DNA of 64,000 nucleotides from Pseudomonas azotoformans (GCF_001579805.1 NZ_CP014546.1:4154001-4218000), one strand, 5' to 3'; positions 9,047 to 16,795 are shown, counted from the stretch's first letter. Notes: a model not told the origin generated them from the sequence alone. Made by a program: numbers and translations.

Positions 9047-9517
9047 ATGCCTGTCAGTCTGGATCGCACCGATAAAGCACTTTTAAACGCGTTGCAGGGC
9101 AATGCCCGTCTCACGGTGGCTGAATTGGCTGACCGCGTTTCCTTGACGACCTCGCCGTGCTGGCGGCGCGTGCGCAACCTGGAAGAGAGCGGGGTGATCA
9201 GTGGGTATCAGGCGATTCTCTCACCCAAGGCATTGGGGTATGGGGTGACGGCGTTTGTCAGCATCATGATGGAGAGTCACACCCAGGAAATCGCTCGGGC
9301 ATTTGAGCAGCGGTTGTTGGAGATTCCGGAGATTGTGGCGTGTCATAACGTGTCCGGGCGCTATGATTTTTTGTTGGAAGTGGTGGCGAAGGATCTGGAG
9401 TCGTTTGGGGGGTTTGCGCGGGAGGTGTTGCAGACGTTGCCTTGCGTCAAGGAGATTTATTCGAGTTTTTCTTATAAGTCGGTTAGGGCGTTGAGGGTGA
9501 TTCCGTTGCCGGGGTGA
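9047..9517 (+). CDS. mdeR: Lrp/AsnC-family regulator, probable activator of mdeA
   Basis: A 156-residue Lrp-type regulator. The N-terminal winged helix (about 5-60; DRTDKALLNALQGNARLTVA, then TSPCWRRVRNLEESGVI) is followed by a RAM ligand-binding domain (about 68-150). Size and architecture are normal for the family. It is divergent from methionine gamma-lyase, the known mdeR-mdeA arrangement, so methionine or a related amino acid is a reasonable effector (inference). The last 250 bases become very G/T-rich on the coding strand, with many GGG, GTG and TTG codons, up to the border of repeat element II. Confidence 0.88.
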   Translation: MPVSLDRTDKALLNALQGNARLTVAELADRVSLTTSPCWRRVRNLEESGVISGYQAILSPKALGYGVTAFVSIMMESHTQEIARAFEQRLLEIPEIVACHNVSGRYDFLLEVVAKDLESFGGFAREVLQTLPCVKEIYSSFSYKSVRALRVIPLPG

Positions 9518-9693
9518 TGGGGGATGGTGTGGTGTTGTGTGTTGTGTTGTGTACATATCCGTTGCTTCGGTAACGGCTACTTATGGTTCCGCTCTTACAG
9601 CGGGTCACTTTTGGCAAACGCCCCAAAAGTAACCAAAAGGTCTTCGCCCCAACACTCGGTGCCTCGCCTAGGCTCGGCATGCCCTCACTCCGG

Positions 9694-9778
9694 CTTGAAT
9701 CCGTGGGCCGCCGCGATGGGCCATCCTTGGCCCAGCGCGGCTAACCCGGCGTCCTGCCGGGTTACCCACGGATTCAAG
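9694..9778. repeat. Three-way-junction fold, copy C (left arm of element II)
   Basis: The outer stem CTTGAATCCGTGGG (9694-9707) pairs with 9765-9778. The inner hairpins are those of copy A. This copy matches copy B of element I read from the opposite strand. Confidence 0.8.
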
Positions 9779-9881
9779 CCTGCGTTCGGCCAGCGTGTTT
9801 GACGGGGCGCCTCAGATCACAAGCAAGAGCGCGGCGGCCTAGTAGCCGACCGTTTTTTGGAAGCTGGTCTCAGTTTCAAAT

Positions 9882-9968
9882 GTGGGAGCGGGCTTGCTCG
9901 CGAAGGCGGCGTGTCAGCGATTGCATCTCTAACTGATCCACCGCTTTCGCGAGCAAGCCCGCTCCCAC
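9882..9968. repeat. REP doublet in the centre of element II
   Basis: Inverted REPs of the GTGGGAGCGGGCTTGCTCGC type lie at 9882-9903 and 9947-9968. They occupy the same central place as the different REP subtype in element I, and match the free-standing doublet at 16612-16698. Confidence 0.9.
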
Positions 9969-10074
9969 AATTTAGATCTCAGGTACACATCAATCTGCTC
10001 TGGCTCTGGCTCTGGCTCTGGCTTTGCTTTTGATTTTGATCTTAGGCGCCCCGTCAAACACGCTGGCCGGAATT

Positions 10075-10168
10075 CGGCAGGGATTTGGGGGGTAAACCGG
10101 CAGGGATGCCGGTTTAGCCGCCCCGCGCCATGGATGGCGCGTGGCGGCGGCCCCCCAAATCACTGTCG
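10075..10168. repeat. Three-way-junction fold, copy D (diverged, right arm of element II)
   Basis: The outer stem is CGGCAG plus GATTTGGGGGG (10075-10092) paired with CCCCCCAAATC plus CTGTCG (10151-10168). The inner hairpins are AAACCGGC/GCCGGTTT and GCCGCC-CGCGCCA/TGGCGCG-GGCGGC, with a single mismatch at the same place as in the other copies. The primary sequence differs widely from copies A to C, yet every stem is preserved. Confidence 0.8.
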
Positions 10169-10408
10169 GATTACGGGCACACCGAGCGTGAGCGAGGTGC
10201 CGAGTGTTGGGGCAAGAGCCTTTTGGTTACTTTTGGGCTCTTTTCAAAAGTGACCCGCCGTAAGGGCGGAACCAATACCAGCCGTTACCCAAATAACGGA
10301 TATGTACTCAACCCAACCCAACCCCAAACAGCACGTACATCCAATTTTCCCCACCCCAACCCCCGCAAACTCCCTCATCGCTGAAACATCAAGGCAGAGG
10401 GACACCCC

Positions 10409-10999
10409 ATGGACCCAGCAACAAAACCAGCCCCCGACGAAGTCGTCACCCTGGTGGTCAAACACCTCATCAAACCAGGCCGGGAAGCCGACTACGAAGC
10501 CTGGCTACGCCGCATCGTACGCATCGCCGGCGACCGCCCAGGCCACCTCGGTGTCGACGTGGTGCGCGGCAAGCAAGGCAACCTTGCGCTGTTCACCTGC
10601 GTATTACGCTACCGCTCCACCGAAGACCTCGAAACCTGGCTCGACTCCCCCGAACGCAAAACCCTGGTCGCCGAAGCCACCCCCATGCTCGCCGACGGCG
10701 ACAACACCGAAATCGGTGCGGTCAACGAATTCTGGTTCAACCCCATAACCGAAAACGCCGCCAAGCCGCCACGCTGGAAGCAGGCCGTGGTCACCCTGTT
10801 CGTGATCCTGCCGCTGACCCTGCTGGTGCCGATCATCTGGGGCCCGGTACTGCGCCTGCACCCGTTCCTCTCCCATTACGTGGTCGCCACCTTCCTGATC
10901 ACCCTGACTATCGTGTTGCTGGTGGTTTACCTGTTGATGCCGGCCGCCACCCGCCTGTTCGCCCCCTGGCTTGAAGCCTCTGCAAAGGAAACCCTATGA
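10409..10999 (+). CDS. Antibiotic-biosynthesis-monooxygenase-fold membrane protein
   Basis: A 196-residue protein with an N-terminal ABM-type ferredoxin-like domain (about 10-105; VKHLIKPGREADYEAWLRRI and GHLGVDVVRG). Two membrane helices follow near 130-150 and 160-180. ABM domains joined to two C-terminal helices are widespread in proteobacteria and their substrates are unknown. The stop codon overlaps the next start by four bases (ATGA), so it is translationally coupled to the amidohydrolase. It lies just downstream of repeat element II, and its first 100 codons are conspicuously rich in C- and A-ended codons. Confidence 0.8.
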   Translation: MDPATKPAPDEVVTLVVKHLIKPGREADYEAWLRRIVRIAGDRPGHLGVDVVRGKQGNLALFTCVLRYRSTEDLETWLDSPERKTLVAEATPMLADGDNTEIGAVNEFWFNPITENAAKPPRWKQAVVTLFVILPLTLLVPIIWGPVLRLHPFLSHYVVATFLITLTIVLLVVYLLMPAATRLFAPWLEASAKETL

Positions 11000-12834
11000 A
11001 CGCCGATCTAATTCTGTTCAATGGCCAGTTCCACACCGTGGACCGTGAAAACCCCCGTGCTACTGCCGTCGCCATTCACCAGGGGCGCTTCGTCGCCGTG
11101 GGCACCGACGGTGAAGCCATGGCCCTGCGCGGCAGTGGCACCCAGGTCATCGACCTCAAGGGCCGCACCGTCATCCCCGGCCTCAACGACTCGCACCTGC
11201 ACCTGATCCGTGGCGGTCTGAACTACAACCTGGAACTGCGTTGGGAAGGCGTGCCCTCACTGGCCGATGCCTTGCGCATGCTCAAGGACCAGGCGGACCG
11301 CACGCCGACGCCGCAATGGGTGCGCGTGGTGGGTGGCTGGAACGAATTCCAGTTTGCCGAGAAGCGTATGCCGACCCTGGAAGAGCTCAACCAGGCCGCA
11401 CCGGACACCCCGGTGTTCGTGCTGCACCTGTACGACCGTGCCTTGCTCAACCGCGCCGCGCTGCGTGTGGCTGGCTACACCAAGGACACGCCGAACCCGC
11501 CGGGCGGCGAGATCGTGCGGGATAGCAACGGCAATCCCACCGGCATGCTGGTGGCGCGTCCCAACGCGATGATCCTGTATTCGACCCTGGCCAAAGGCCC
11601 CAAACTGCCCCTGGAGTATCAGGTCAACTCGACCCGCCAGTTCATGCGTGAACTCAATCGCCTGGGCCTGACCAGCGCCATCGATGCCGGCGGTGGCTTC
11701 CAGAACTACCCCGATGACTACGCGGTGATCGAGCAGTTGGCCAAGGACGAACAGTTGACGGTGCGCATCGCCTACAACCTGTTCACCCAGAAGCCCAAGG
11801 AAGAACTCAGCGACTTCAAGAACTGGACCGGCAGTGTCACCCTGCACCAGGGCGATGACTACCTGCGCCACAACGGCGCGGGCGAGATGCTGGTGTTCTC
11901 GGCGGCGGATTTCGAGGACTTTCTGGAGCCGCGTCCGGACCTGCCGTTGACCATGGAGCAGGAACTGGAACCGGTGGTACGCCACCTGGTGGAGCAGCGC
12001 TGGCCGTTCCGTTTGCACGCGACCTATGACGAGTCCATCTCGCGTATGCTCGACGTGTTCGAGAAGGTCAACCGCGACATTCCGTTCAATGGCTTGCCGT
12101 GGTTCTTCGACCACGCTGAAACCATCACACCGAAAAATATCGAGCGGGTGCGTGCCCTCGGCGGTGGCATTGCGATCCAGGACCGCATGGCGTTCCAGGG
12201 CGAGTACTTCGTCGAGCGTTACGGCGCCAAGGCGGCCGAAGCCACGCCGCCGATCAAGCGCATGCTTGCCGAAGGCGTGCCGGTCGGCGCGGGCACCGAT
12301 GCGACGCGGGTGTCGAGCTACAACCCGTGGACTTCGCTGTACTGGATGGTCAGCGGTCGCACCGTTGGCGGCCTGGAGCTGCACGCCGAAGGCCTGCCGC
12401 GCCTCACTGCGTTGGAACTGTTCACCCATGGCAGCGCCTGGTTCTCGTCCGAGCAGGGCAAGAAGGGCCAGATCAAGGTTGGTCAACTGGCGGACGTAGC
12501 CGCGTTGTCAGCGGACTTCTTCAGTGTCGATGAAGAAGCCATCAAGTGGATCGAATCGGTACTCACCGTAGTCGGCGGCAAGGTGGTCTACGGCGCCGGT
12601 GACTTCGAAGATTTCGCACCGCCCCGCGTGCCGGTGCTGCCGGACTGGTCGCCGGTGGTCAAGGTGCCGGGTCACTGGCGCCCGAGTTCGCCGTTGCAGG
12701 CTCAAGTTCACCAATGCAGCGGCCCGTGCGGCGTGCATGCCCACGGCCACGAAAAAGCGCGGCTCTCCAGCGTGCCGGTCAGCGACTTCCAGGGATTCTG
12801 GGGTGCGTTTGGCTGTTCGTGCTTTGCTTTCTGA
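10996..12834 (+). CDS. Amidohydrolase family protein (YtcJ-like)
   Basis: A 612-residue metal-dependent amidohydrolase of the YtcJ/imidazolonepropionase-like group. The N-terminal beta-sandwich is followed by the metal motif GLNDSHLHL near residue 65, further conserved segments including FRLHATYDESIS and WFFDHAE, and a late GAGTDATRVSSYNPW segment with the expected Asp. The C-terminus is unusual: about 50 residues rich in Cys, His and Gly (QCSGPCGVHAHGHEK) follow the normal end of the domain. It is coupled upstream to the ABM protein and is followed by a YcaC-type hydrolase 28 bases downstream. The substrate is unknown. Confidence 0.85.
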   Translation: MNADLILFNGQFHTVDRENPRATAVAIHQGRFVAVGTDGEAMALRGSGTQVIDLKGRTVIPGLNDSHLHLIRGGLNYNLELRWEGVPSLADALRMLKDQADRTPTPQWVRVVGGWNEFQFAEKRMPTLEELNQAAPDTPVFVLHLYDRALLNRAALRVAGYTKDTPNPPGGEIVRDSNGNPTGMLVARPNAMILYSTLAKGPKLPLEYQVNSTRQFMRELNRLGLTSAIDAGGGFQNYPDDYAVIEQLAKDEQLTVRIAYNLFTQKPKEELSDFKNWTGSVTLHQGDDYLRHNGAGEMLVFSAADFEDFLEPRPDLPLTMEQELEPVVRHLVEQRWPFRLHATYDESISRMLDVFEKVNRDIPFNGLPWFFDHAETITPKNIERVRALGGGIAIQDRMAFQGEYFVERYGAKAAEATPPIKRMLAEGVPVGAGTDATRVSSYNPWTSLYWMVSGRTVGGLELHAEGLPRLTALELFTHGSAWFSSEQGKKGQIKVGQLADVAALSADFFSVDEEAIKWIESVLTVVGGKVVYGAGDFEDFAPPRVPVLPDWSPVVKVPGHWRPSSPLQAQVHQCSGPCGVHAHGHEKARLSSVPVSDFQGFWGAFGCSCFAF

Positions 12835-12862
12835 TTTCCCATCCCCCGTAAGGAGTTGAACC

Positions 12863-13477
12863 ATGGCTAGCCCTCGTTTGAACAAAGATGACGCTGTTGT
12901 ACTGTTGGTCGACCACCAGACTGGCCTGATCTCCCTGGTACAGGATTTCTCACCCAACGAATTCAAGAACAACGTCCTGGCCCTCGCCGATGTGGCGAAG
13001 TTCTTCAACCTGCCGACCATCCTCACCACCAGCTTCGAAAGCGGTCCCAACGGCCCACTGGTGCCCGAGCTCAAAGAGCTGTTCCCGGACGCGCCGTACA
13101 TCGCCCGCCCTGGCCAGATCAACGCCTGGGACAACGAAGATTTCGTCAAGGCCGTCAAGGCCACCGGCCGCAAGCAGATCATCATCGCCGGTGTGGTGAC
13201 GGACGTGTGCGTCGCGTTCCCGACCTTGTGCGCCCTGGAGGAAGGCTTTGAAGTGTTCGTGGTCACCGATGCGTCGGGCACCTTCAACGAAACCGTGCAA
13301 CAGGCGGCCTGGGCACGCATGACCGCCGCTGGGGCACAACTGGTGAACTGGTTCGCGGTTGCCTGCGAATTGCAGCGCGACTGGCGCAACGACATGGAAG
13401 GCCTGGCCAACCTGCTGTCGCCGCGCATTCCCAACTACCGCAACCTGATGAACAGCTACTCGGCGTTTACCAAGTAA
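12863..13477 (+). CDS. ycaC: Isochorismatase-like cysteine hydrolase, YcaC type
   Basis: A 204-residue cysteine hydrolase of the isochorismatase superfamily that closely resembles YcaC of E. coli and P. aeruginosa. The early catalytic Asp lies in VVLLVDHQTGL, the conserved segment around INAWDNEDF is present, and the nucleophile Cys lies in AGVVTDVCVAFP, near residue 117. YcaC proteins form octamers or larger rings and their substrate is not established. A GGAG ribosome site precedes the start. It probably forms an operon with the two upstream genes, since the gap is only 28 bases. Confidence 0.88.
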   Translation: MASPRLNKDDAVVLLVDHQTGLISLVQDFSPNEFKNNVLALADVAKFFNLPTILTTSFESGPNGPLVPELKELFPDAPYIARPGQINAWDNEDFVKAVKATGRKQIIIAGVVTDVCVAFPTLCALEEGFEVFVVTDASGTFNETVQQAAWARMTAAGAQLVNWFAVACELQRDWRNDMEGLANLLSPRIPNYRNLMNSYSAFTK

Positions 13478-13504
13478 CCCACCCGAAAAACACCGCAAAA
13501 CCCT

Positions 13505-13593
13505 GTGGGAGCCGGGCTTGCCCGCGATGGCGGTGTGTCAGTCGACAGAAATGTTGGCTGGTACACCGCTATCGCAGGCAAGCCAGCTCCCAC
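13505..13593. repeat. REP doublet
   Basis: Two inverted REPs (GTGGGAGC core, at 13505-13528 and 13571-13593) with different loops (GGGCTTGCCCGCGAT and ATCGCAGGCAAGCC) lie in the 181-base gap between the YcaC-type gene and the LysR gene. Confidence 0.85.
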
Positions 13594-13658
13594 ATTTTGC
13601 TTTGTGGTGTTGCGACTAACCGGTTATAAAACAGCCCATCGTCCACCGAGAAGCGACA

Positions 13659-14540
13659 ATGAACCCCTTCGAAGACATGCGCCTGTTCTGCCAGGTCATG
13701 GAGTCCGGCAGTTTCACCGCTGCCGCCGAGCAACTGGGCCTGTCCAAGCAGTTCGTCAGCCGCCGCCTGATCCAGCTGGAAGACCGCCTCGGCGTGCGTC
13801 TGCTCAACCGCTCCACACGCCGCCTGGATGTCACCCCACTCGGCCAGAGTTACTACGAGTCCGCCTTGCGCCTGCTCGGTGAAGTCGAGCAAGTGGAGCA
13901 GGGCATCGCCGGGCAGAACAGCGAGCCCCGTGGCACCCTCCGCCTCAGCGCGCCGTTGTCGTTTGCCATGGCCCACCTGGGCTGCCTGTTGCCGCTGTTT
14001 CTGCAGCGCCATCCCCAGGTGTCGGTGGAGGTCGACTTGAGCGACCGCCCCGTGGACCTGATCGGCGAAGGCTACGACCTGGTGCTGCGCATCGGCACCC
14101 TGGAAGATTCCACCTTGATTGCCCGGCGTATCGCCAGCATCCCACGGGTGTACTGTGCCAGCCCCGACTACCTGGCCCTGCGCGGTACGCCGCAAAAACC
14201 GGAAGACCTTGCCGACCACGACTGCCTGCCCTACGGCCATGGCCGCCAGGTGCAATGGCGTTTCAAGGGTAAGGTGCAGGCGCTGAATGTGAGCGGGCGT
14301 ATGCGCGTGAACAACGGCGACTTGCTGCGCGACACCGCCATCGCTGGCTTGGGTGTGACCTACCTGCCGACCTTTATCGTCGGCGATGCCTTGAAGGATG
14401 GCCGCCTGGTCACCGTCCTCGACGAGTTCGCCCCCGAAGCACTGACCTTGTCGGCGGTGTACCCGCAACACCGGCAAAGCTCGCGGCCGGTGCAGGCGCT
14501 GGTGGAGTTCCTGCGTGAACGCCTGGCTAGCGGCTGTTGA
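13659..14540 (+). CDS. LysR-family transcriptional regulator
   Basis: A 293-residue LysR regulator. The N-terminal winged helix (about 1-62) reads MNPFEDMRLFCQVMESGSFT, then SKQFVSRRLIQLEDRLGVRL. The effector domain (about 90-290) contains RGTLRLSAP and the LIGEGYDLVLRIG segment typical of the CrgA/DmlR subgroup. It lies on the same strand as the ABM-amidohydrolase-YcaC genes but is separated from them by a REP doublet. Its 3' end overlaps the convergent AraC gene by 14 bases. Its target is unknown; the upstream operon is a candidate. Confidence 0.9.
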   Translation: MNPFEDMRLFCQVMESGSFTAAAEQLGLSKQFVSRRLIQLEDRLGVRLLNRSTRRLDVTPLGQSYYESALRLLGEVEQVEQGIAGQNSEPRGTLRLSAPLSFAMAHLGCLLPLFLQRHPQVSVEVDLSDRPVDLIGEGYDLVLRIGTLEDSTLIARRIASIPRVYCASPDYLALRGTPQKPEDLADHDCLPYGHGRQVQWRFKGKVQALNVSGRMRVNNGDLLRDTAIAGLGVTYLPTFIVGDALKDGRLVTVLDEFAPEALTLSAVYPQHRQSSRPVQALVEFLRERLASGC

Positions 14541-15564
14541 ACAGCTGGCGGATCAGGTTGGGCGTGCTGCCGGTCCAGCGCTTGAATGAGCGGCGAAAGT
14601 TCGCCGCGTCGTTGAAGTTAAGGTACGCCGCCACTTCGTCATTGCTGTAGCCCTTGACCTGATACAGGTGCAGCGCCACTTGTTTGCGCACACGGTCGAC
14701 CTGCTGCTGAAAACCGGTGTCGTGCTTGTGCAGCTTGCGCTTGAGGGTCGCCGGGCTCATGGCGAAAGCGTGCGCGGCGTGTTCCAGGCTCGGCGGCTGG
14801 CGCACCTGCTCTCGCAGGTAGTCGTAGAGACAATCCAGAAAACTGCCGGTGAAACCCAGCTGTTCGATCTGCTCGCGCGCTTGTTGGCGCGCCACCTGGC
14901 CGGCGGTGGCCGAGGCGCCCGGCCAGGCGCGGGTGAGGTATTGGCGGGGGATGCTCAGCATGTCCAGTGGTCGCTCGAAACGCGTGTCTTCCCCCAAGTT
15001 CACCCAGTATTGCTCGACATAGCGCGGCTCAGCATGGCTGAAGCTGGCCGTCCATGGCAGGCGCTCGCCACTGAGCCATTGGCTCATGGCAACCAGTGAG
15101 GTCATGCTGGCTTCCAGCAAGAAGCGCCAGTGTTCACCGGCACCGCAACTGTCCAGCCAGTACAGGTAGGCGTGGTGCTCATCCAGTTCCAGTTGCAGCG
15201 TCACCAACGGGCTGAGCAGCACCTGTTGCTGGATCAGGATGTCGAGTGCCTGGTGCAGGTTCTGTGCATGGCCCAACGCGTGACTGGCGGCGCCGTAATA
15301 GCCGGGCAACAGGCGTTGGCCAAACAGGAAGCTGCTGTCGTCGGCGTCGAGCAGTTTGCGGCTGTTGCCGATCAAACTGAGGAACTGCTGCGGACTCAGC
15401 CGCGCCGTGCCGGCCAGGATGTCTTCGTGGAACAAGCCGGTGCCGCGCAGCAGGCGGTGGCTGTCGATGTCCCGGGACAGGGCCAGGTCGATCAGCGTGG
15501 CGGGTTGGTAGTGCCCGGGGATGAAGCGACTGTCCGCTTCATACCAACTGGTCTTGACGGCCAT
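14527..15564 (-). CDS. AraC-family regulator with arabinose-binding-type N-terminal domain
   Basis: A 345-residue regulator. An N-terminal ligand-binding domain (about 20-200) of the Arabinose_bd type precedes a C-terminal double helix-turn-helix (about 255-340; HAFAMSPATLKRKLHKHDTG and VAAYLNFNDAANFRRSFKRW). The open frame extends 327 bases further upstream, but that part is an out-of-frame shadow of the neighbouring GGDEF gene. The Met at 15564 starts one base after that gene stops, so the two are transcribed and probably translated together. The coupling suggests they share a signalling task (inference). The effector is unknown. Confidence 0.88.
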   Translation of the reverse strand: MAVKTSWYEADSRFIPGHYQPATLIDLALSRDIDSHRLLRGTGLFHEDILAGTARLSPQQFLSLIGNSRKLLDADDSSFLFGQRLLPGYYGAASHALGHAQNLHQALDILIQQQVLLSPLVTLQLELDEHHAYLYWLDSCGAGEHWRFLLEASMTSLVAMSQWLSGERLPWTASFSHAEPRYVEQYWVNLGEDTRFERPLDMLSIPRQYLTRAWPGASATAGQVARQQAREQIEQLGFTGSFLDCLYDYLREQVRQPPSLEHAAHAFAMSPATLKRKLHKHDTGFQQQVDRVRKQVALHLYQVKGYSNDEVAAYLNFNDAANFRRSFKRWTGSTPNLIRQLFNSR

Positions 15565-15565
15565 C

Positions 15566-16480
15566 TCAGGCACTTTTCGCCAGGGGTTGCTTGGCCCTGG
15601 CCAGGGCCAGGTTGAGGCGCTTGAGCAAGTCGTGGGGCGGCTCGTCCAGCGCCATGACCACGGCGGTGGTCGCCGCCAGTTGCAGGCGCTCACCGTGCAG
15701 CCGGGTCTTGTGGGCCAGGCCGCGCACGGCCTGCTGCAACTCCAGCGCCAGCTCCTTGGCCTGGCGCTCGCCGGTGTTGGGCAACAGCACCACAAACCGG
15801 TCACCGGCCAGGCGGCACAGCAGGTCCTGGCGGCGCAGGTTGAGCAGCAGCAAATGGCTGAGCGCCTGCAACACCGCATCGCCTTCGGCATGCCCGTAGG
15901 CCTGGTTGATGGCGGCGAAGTTGTCCAGGTCCAGGGCCAGCAACGACAGCGGCTGTTGCTGCGCGTGGCTGTCGTGCAGGCTGTCGGCCAACTGGCGCTT
16001 GAGGTAGTCGGCGCCGGCCAGCGGCGTGAGTTTGTCGAACAGCCGATGTTCGCGGAACCACCGCTCGCGTTTTTCCATCTGCGCGCTGATCGCCAGTTGT
16101 TCGCGGTGCCAGTGGTAGATGCCGATGGTCAGCAGGATCATGCCCACCGGCATCGGCCCGGACTCCAGCCAGTGATCCCAGGTGATGCTGTCGGGCAGGC
16201 GGATGAACTCATCGAGGCTGTCGATCCACCAGGAGAAAAATATGCACGACAGGCCCAGCGCCAGGTAGTTGGTGACGCGCCCGGCGGGGCGGCTTTTCAG
16301 CACCAGGCCTAGCCACACCAACGCCAACAGCGCAGAGCCGCCTTCGCCGAAGATATCCAGCCACACCCATTCGCTGAAGCTCTTAAGCTCGCCACAGGCC
16401 AAGTGCAGGATCAGCCCGAGGTTGGCGGCGACCAGCAGCAGAGAGAGTTTCCAGCGGTGGAGTTTGAGCACGGAAAACAT
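15566..16480 (-). CDS. Membrane protein with degenerate GGDEF domain
   Basis: A 304-residue protein with four or five membrane helices (about 11-28, 46-62, 70-88, 108-124) and a C-terminal GGDEF fold (about 148-300). The GTP-binding segment DLDNFAAINQAYGHAEGD is kept at 184-201. The catalytic signature is AGDRF (225-229) instead of GGDEF, so the Glu at position four of the motif is Arg. An inhibitory-site RxxD (RRQD, 216-219) stands five residues before it, as in allosteric diguanylate cyclases. Cyclase activity is therefore doubtful while c-di-GMP binding is plausible. It is coupled to the AraC gene downstream. Confidence 0.85.
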   Translation of the reverse strand: MFSVLKLHRWKLSLLLVAANLGLILHLACGELKSFSEWVWLDIFGEGGSALLALVWLGLVLKSRPAGRVTNYLALGLSCIFFSWWIDSLDEFIRLPDSITWDHWLESGPMPVGMILLTIGIYHWHREQLAISAQMEKRERWFREHRLFDKLTPLAGADYLKRQLADSLHDSHAQQQPLSLLALDLDNFAAINQAYGHAEGDAVLQALSHLLLLNLRRQDLLCRLAGDRFVVLLPNTGERQAKELALELQQAVRGLAHKTRLHGERLQLAATTAVVMALDEPPHDLLKRLNLALARAKQPLAKSA

Positions 16481-16611
16481 GGCCGCGAGTCCTTGGGCAA
16501 AAAAGCGATGGGCGCCAGCACAGCAGATGGATGTGACGGTTGCGTGACGGTGGGGAGGGGTCGAATCAGCTCATGGCATACACACAATCTCCTGCCAAAC
16601 ACAAAACAAAT

Positions 16612-16698
16612 GTGGGAGCGGGCTTGCTCGCGAATACGGTGGATCAGCCACACATGTGCTAGCTGCAATATCGCATTCGCGAGCAAGCCCGCTCCCAC
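16612..16698. repeat. REP doublet upstream of the phytase operon
   Basis: Inverted REPs of the GTGGGAGCGGGCTTGCTCGC type lie at 16612-16635 and 16675-16698, in the 388-base gap between the divergent GGDEF gene and the TonB receptor gene. The rest of the gap holds the hairpin at 16747 and the Pho-box-like site at 16778. Confidence 0.88.
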
Positions 16699-16746
16699 AT
16701 TTTGATCGAGGTCAATTCAGCTCATTTGTTCGCTTAAAACCGCTCA

Positions 16747-16767
16747 AAACCCCCGTTTACGGGGTTT
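16747..16767. other. Short hairpin ahead of the Pho-box-like site
   Basis: AAACCCC at 16747-16753 pairs with GGGGTTT at 16761-16767 around a seven-base loop. It has no T-run on either side that would make it a convincing terminator. It lies 11 bases before the Pho-box-like site and could insulate the operon promoter. Confidence 0.4.
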
Positions 16768-16777
16768 ACAGGCCCCC

Positions 16778-16795
16778 CTGTCACAGAACCGTCAT
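16778..16795 (+). promoter_or_regulatory. Pho-box-like PhoB site
   Basis: CTGTCAC-AGAA-CCGTCAT matches the 18-bp Pho box (CTGTCAT, four A/T-rich bases, CTGTCAY) at 15 of 18 positions with the right spacing of the two 7-mers. It ends 73 bases before the receptor start codon. A weak TAGCGT at 16806-16811 lies 10 bases downstream, where the -10 of PhoB-activated promoters is expected. The downstream operon encodes a phytase, which gives the site biological sense. Confidence 0.7.

Larger units (their letters stand above)
9551..10307. repeat. Composite inverted-repeat element II (about 757 bp)
   Basis: This is the second copy of the composite element, with the same 13-bp GTACATATCCGTT termini at 9551-9563 and 10295-10307, inverted arms and a central REP doublet. 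The left arm is nearly identical to the right arm of element I. The right arm keeps its outer and inner borders but carries a heavily substituted three-way-junction fold whose stems still pair. A short tandem of CTGGCT units is present near 10001-10023. No protein gene is credible in the 891 bases between mdeR and the next gene. Confidence 0.9.

Noticed and set aside
10001..10023. Short CTGGCT tandem repeat considered as a CRISPR or phase-variable tract
   Set aside because: It has only about four units of six bases in non-coding repeat sequence, without spacers or a gene in frame.
2887..10307. Interpretation of the two elements as the ends of one composite transposon carrying macAB to mdeR
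   Set aside because: The enclosed genes look like ordinary Pseudomonas genes in expected order with macAB belonging to the synthetase locus, there is no transposase, and no target duplication is seen.
9524..10384. Open frames of 84-92 codons in repeat element II
   Set aside because: They translate repeat stems and REP sequence; equivalents in element I are not conserved as proteins.
15565..15891. N-terminal extension of the AraC frame
   Set aside because: The added residues are a Cys/Trp/Arg-rich shadow of the overlapping GGDEF gene; the Met at 15564 gives the normal protein.
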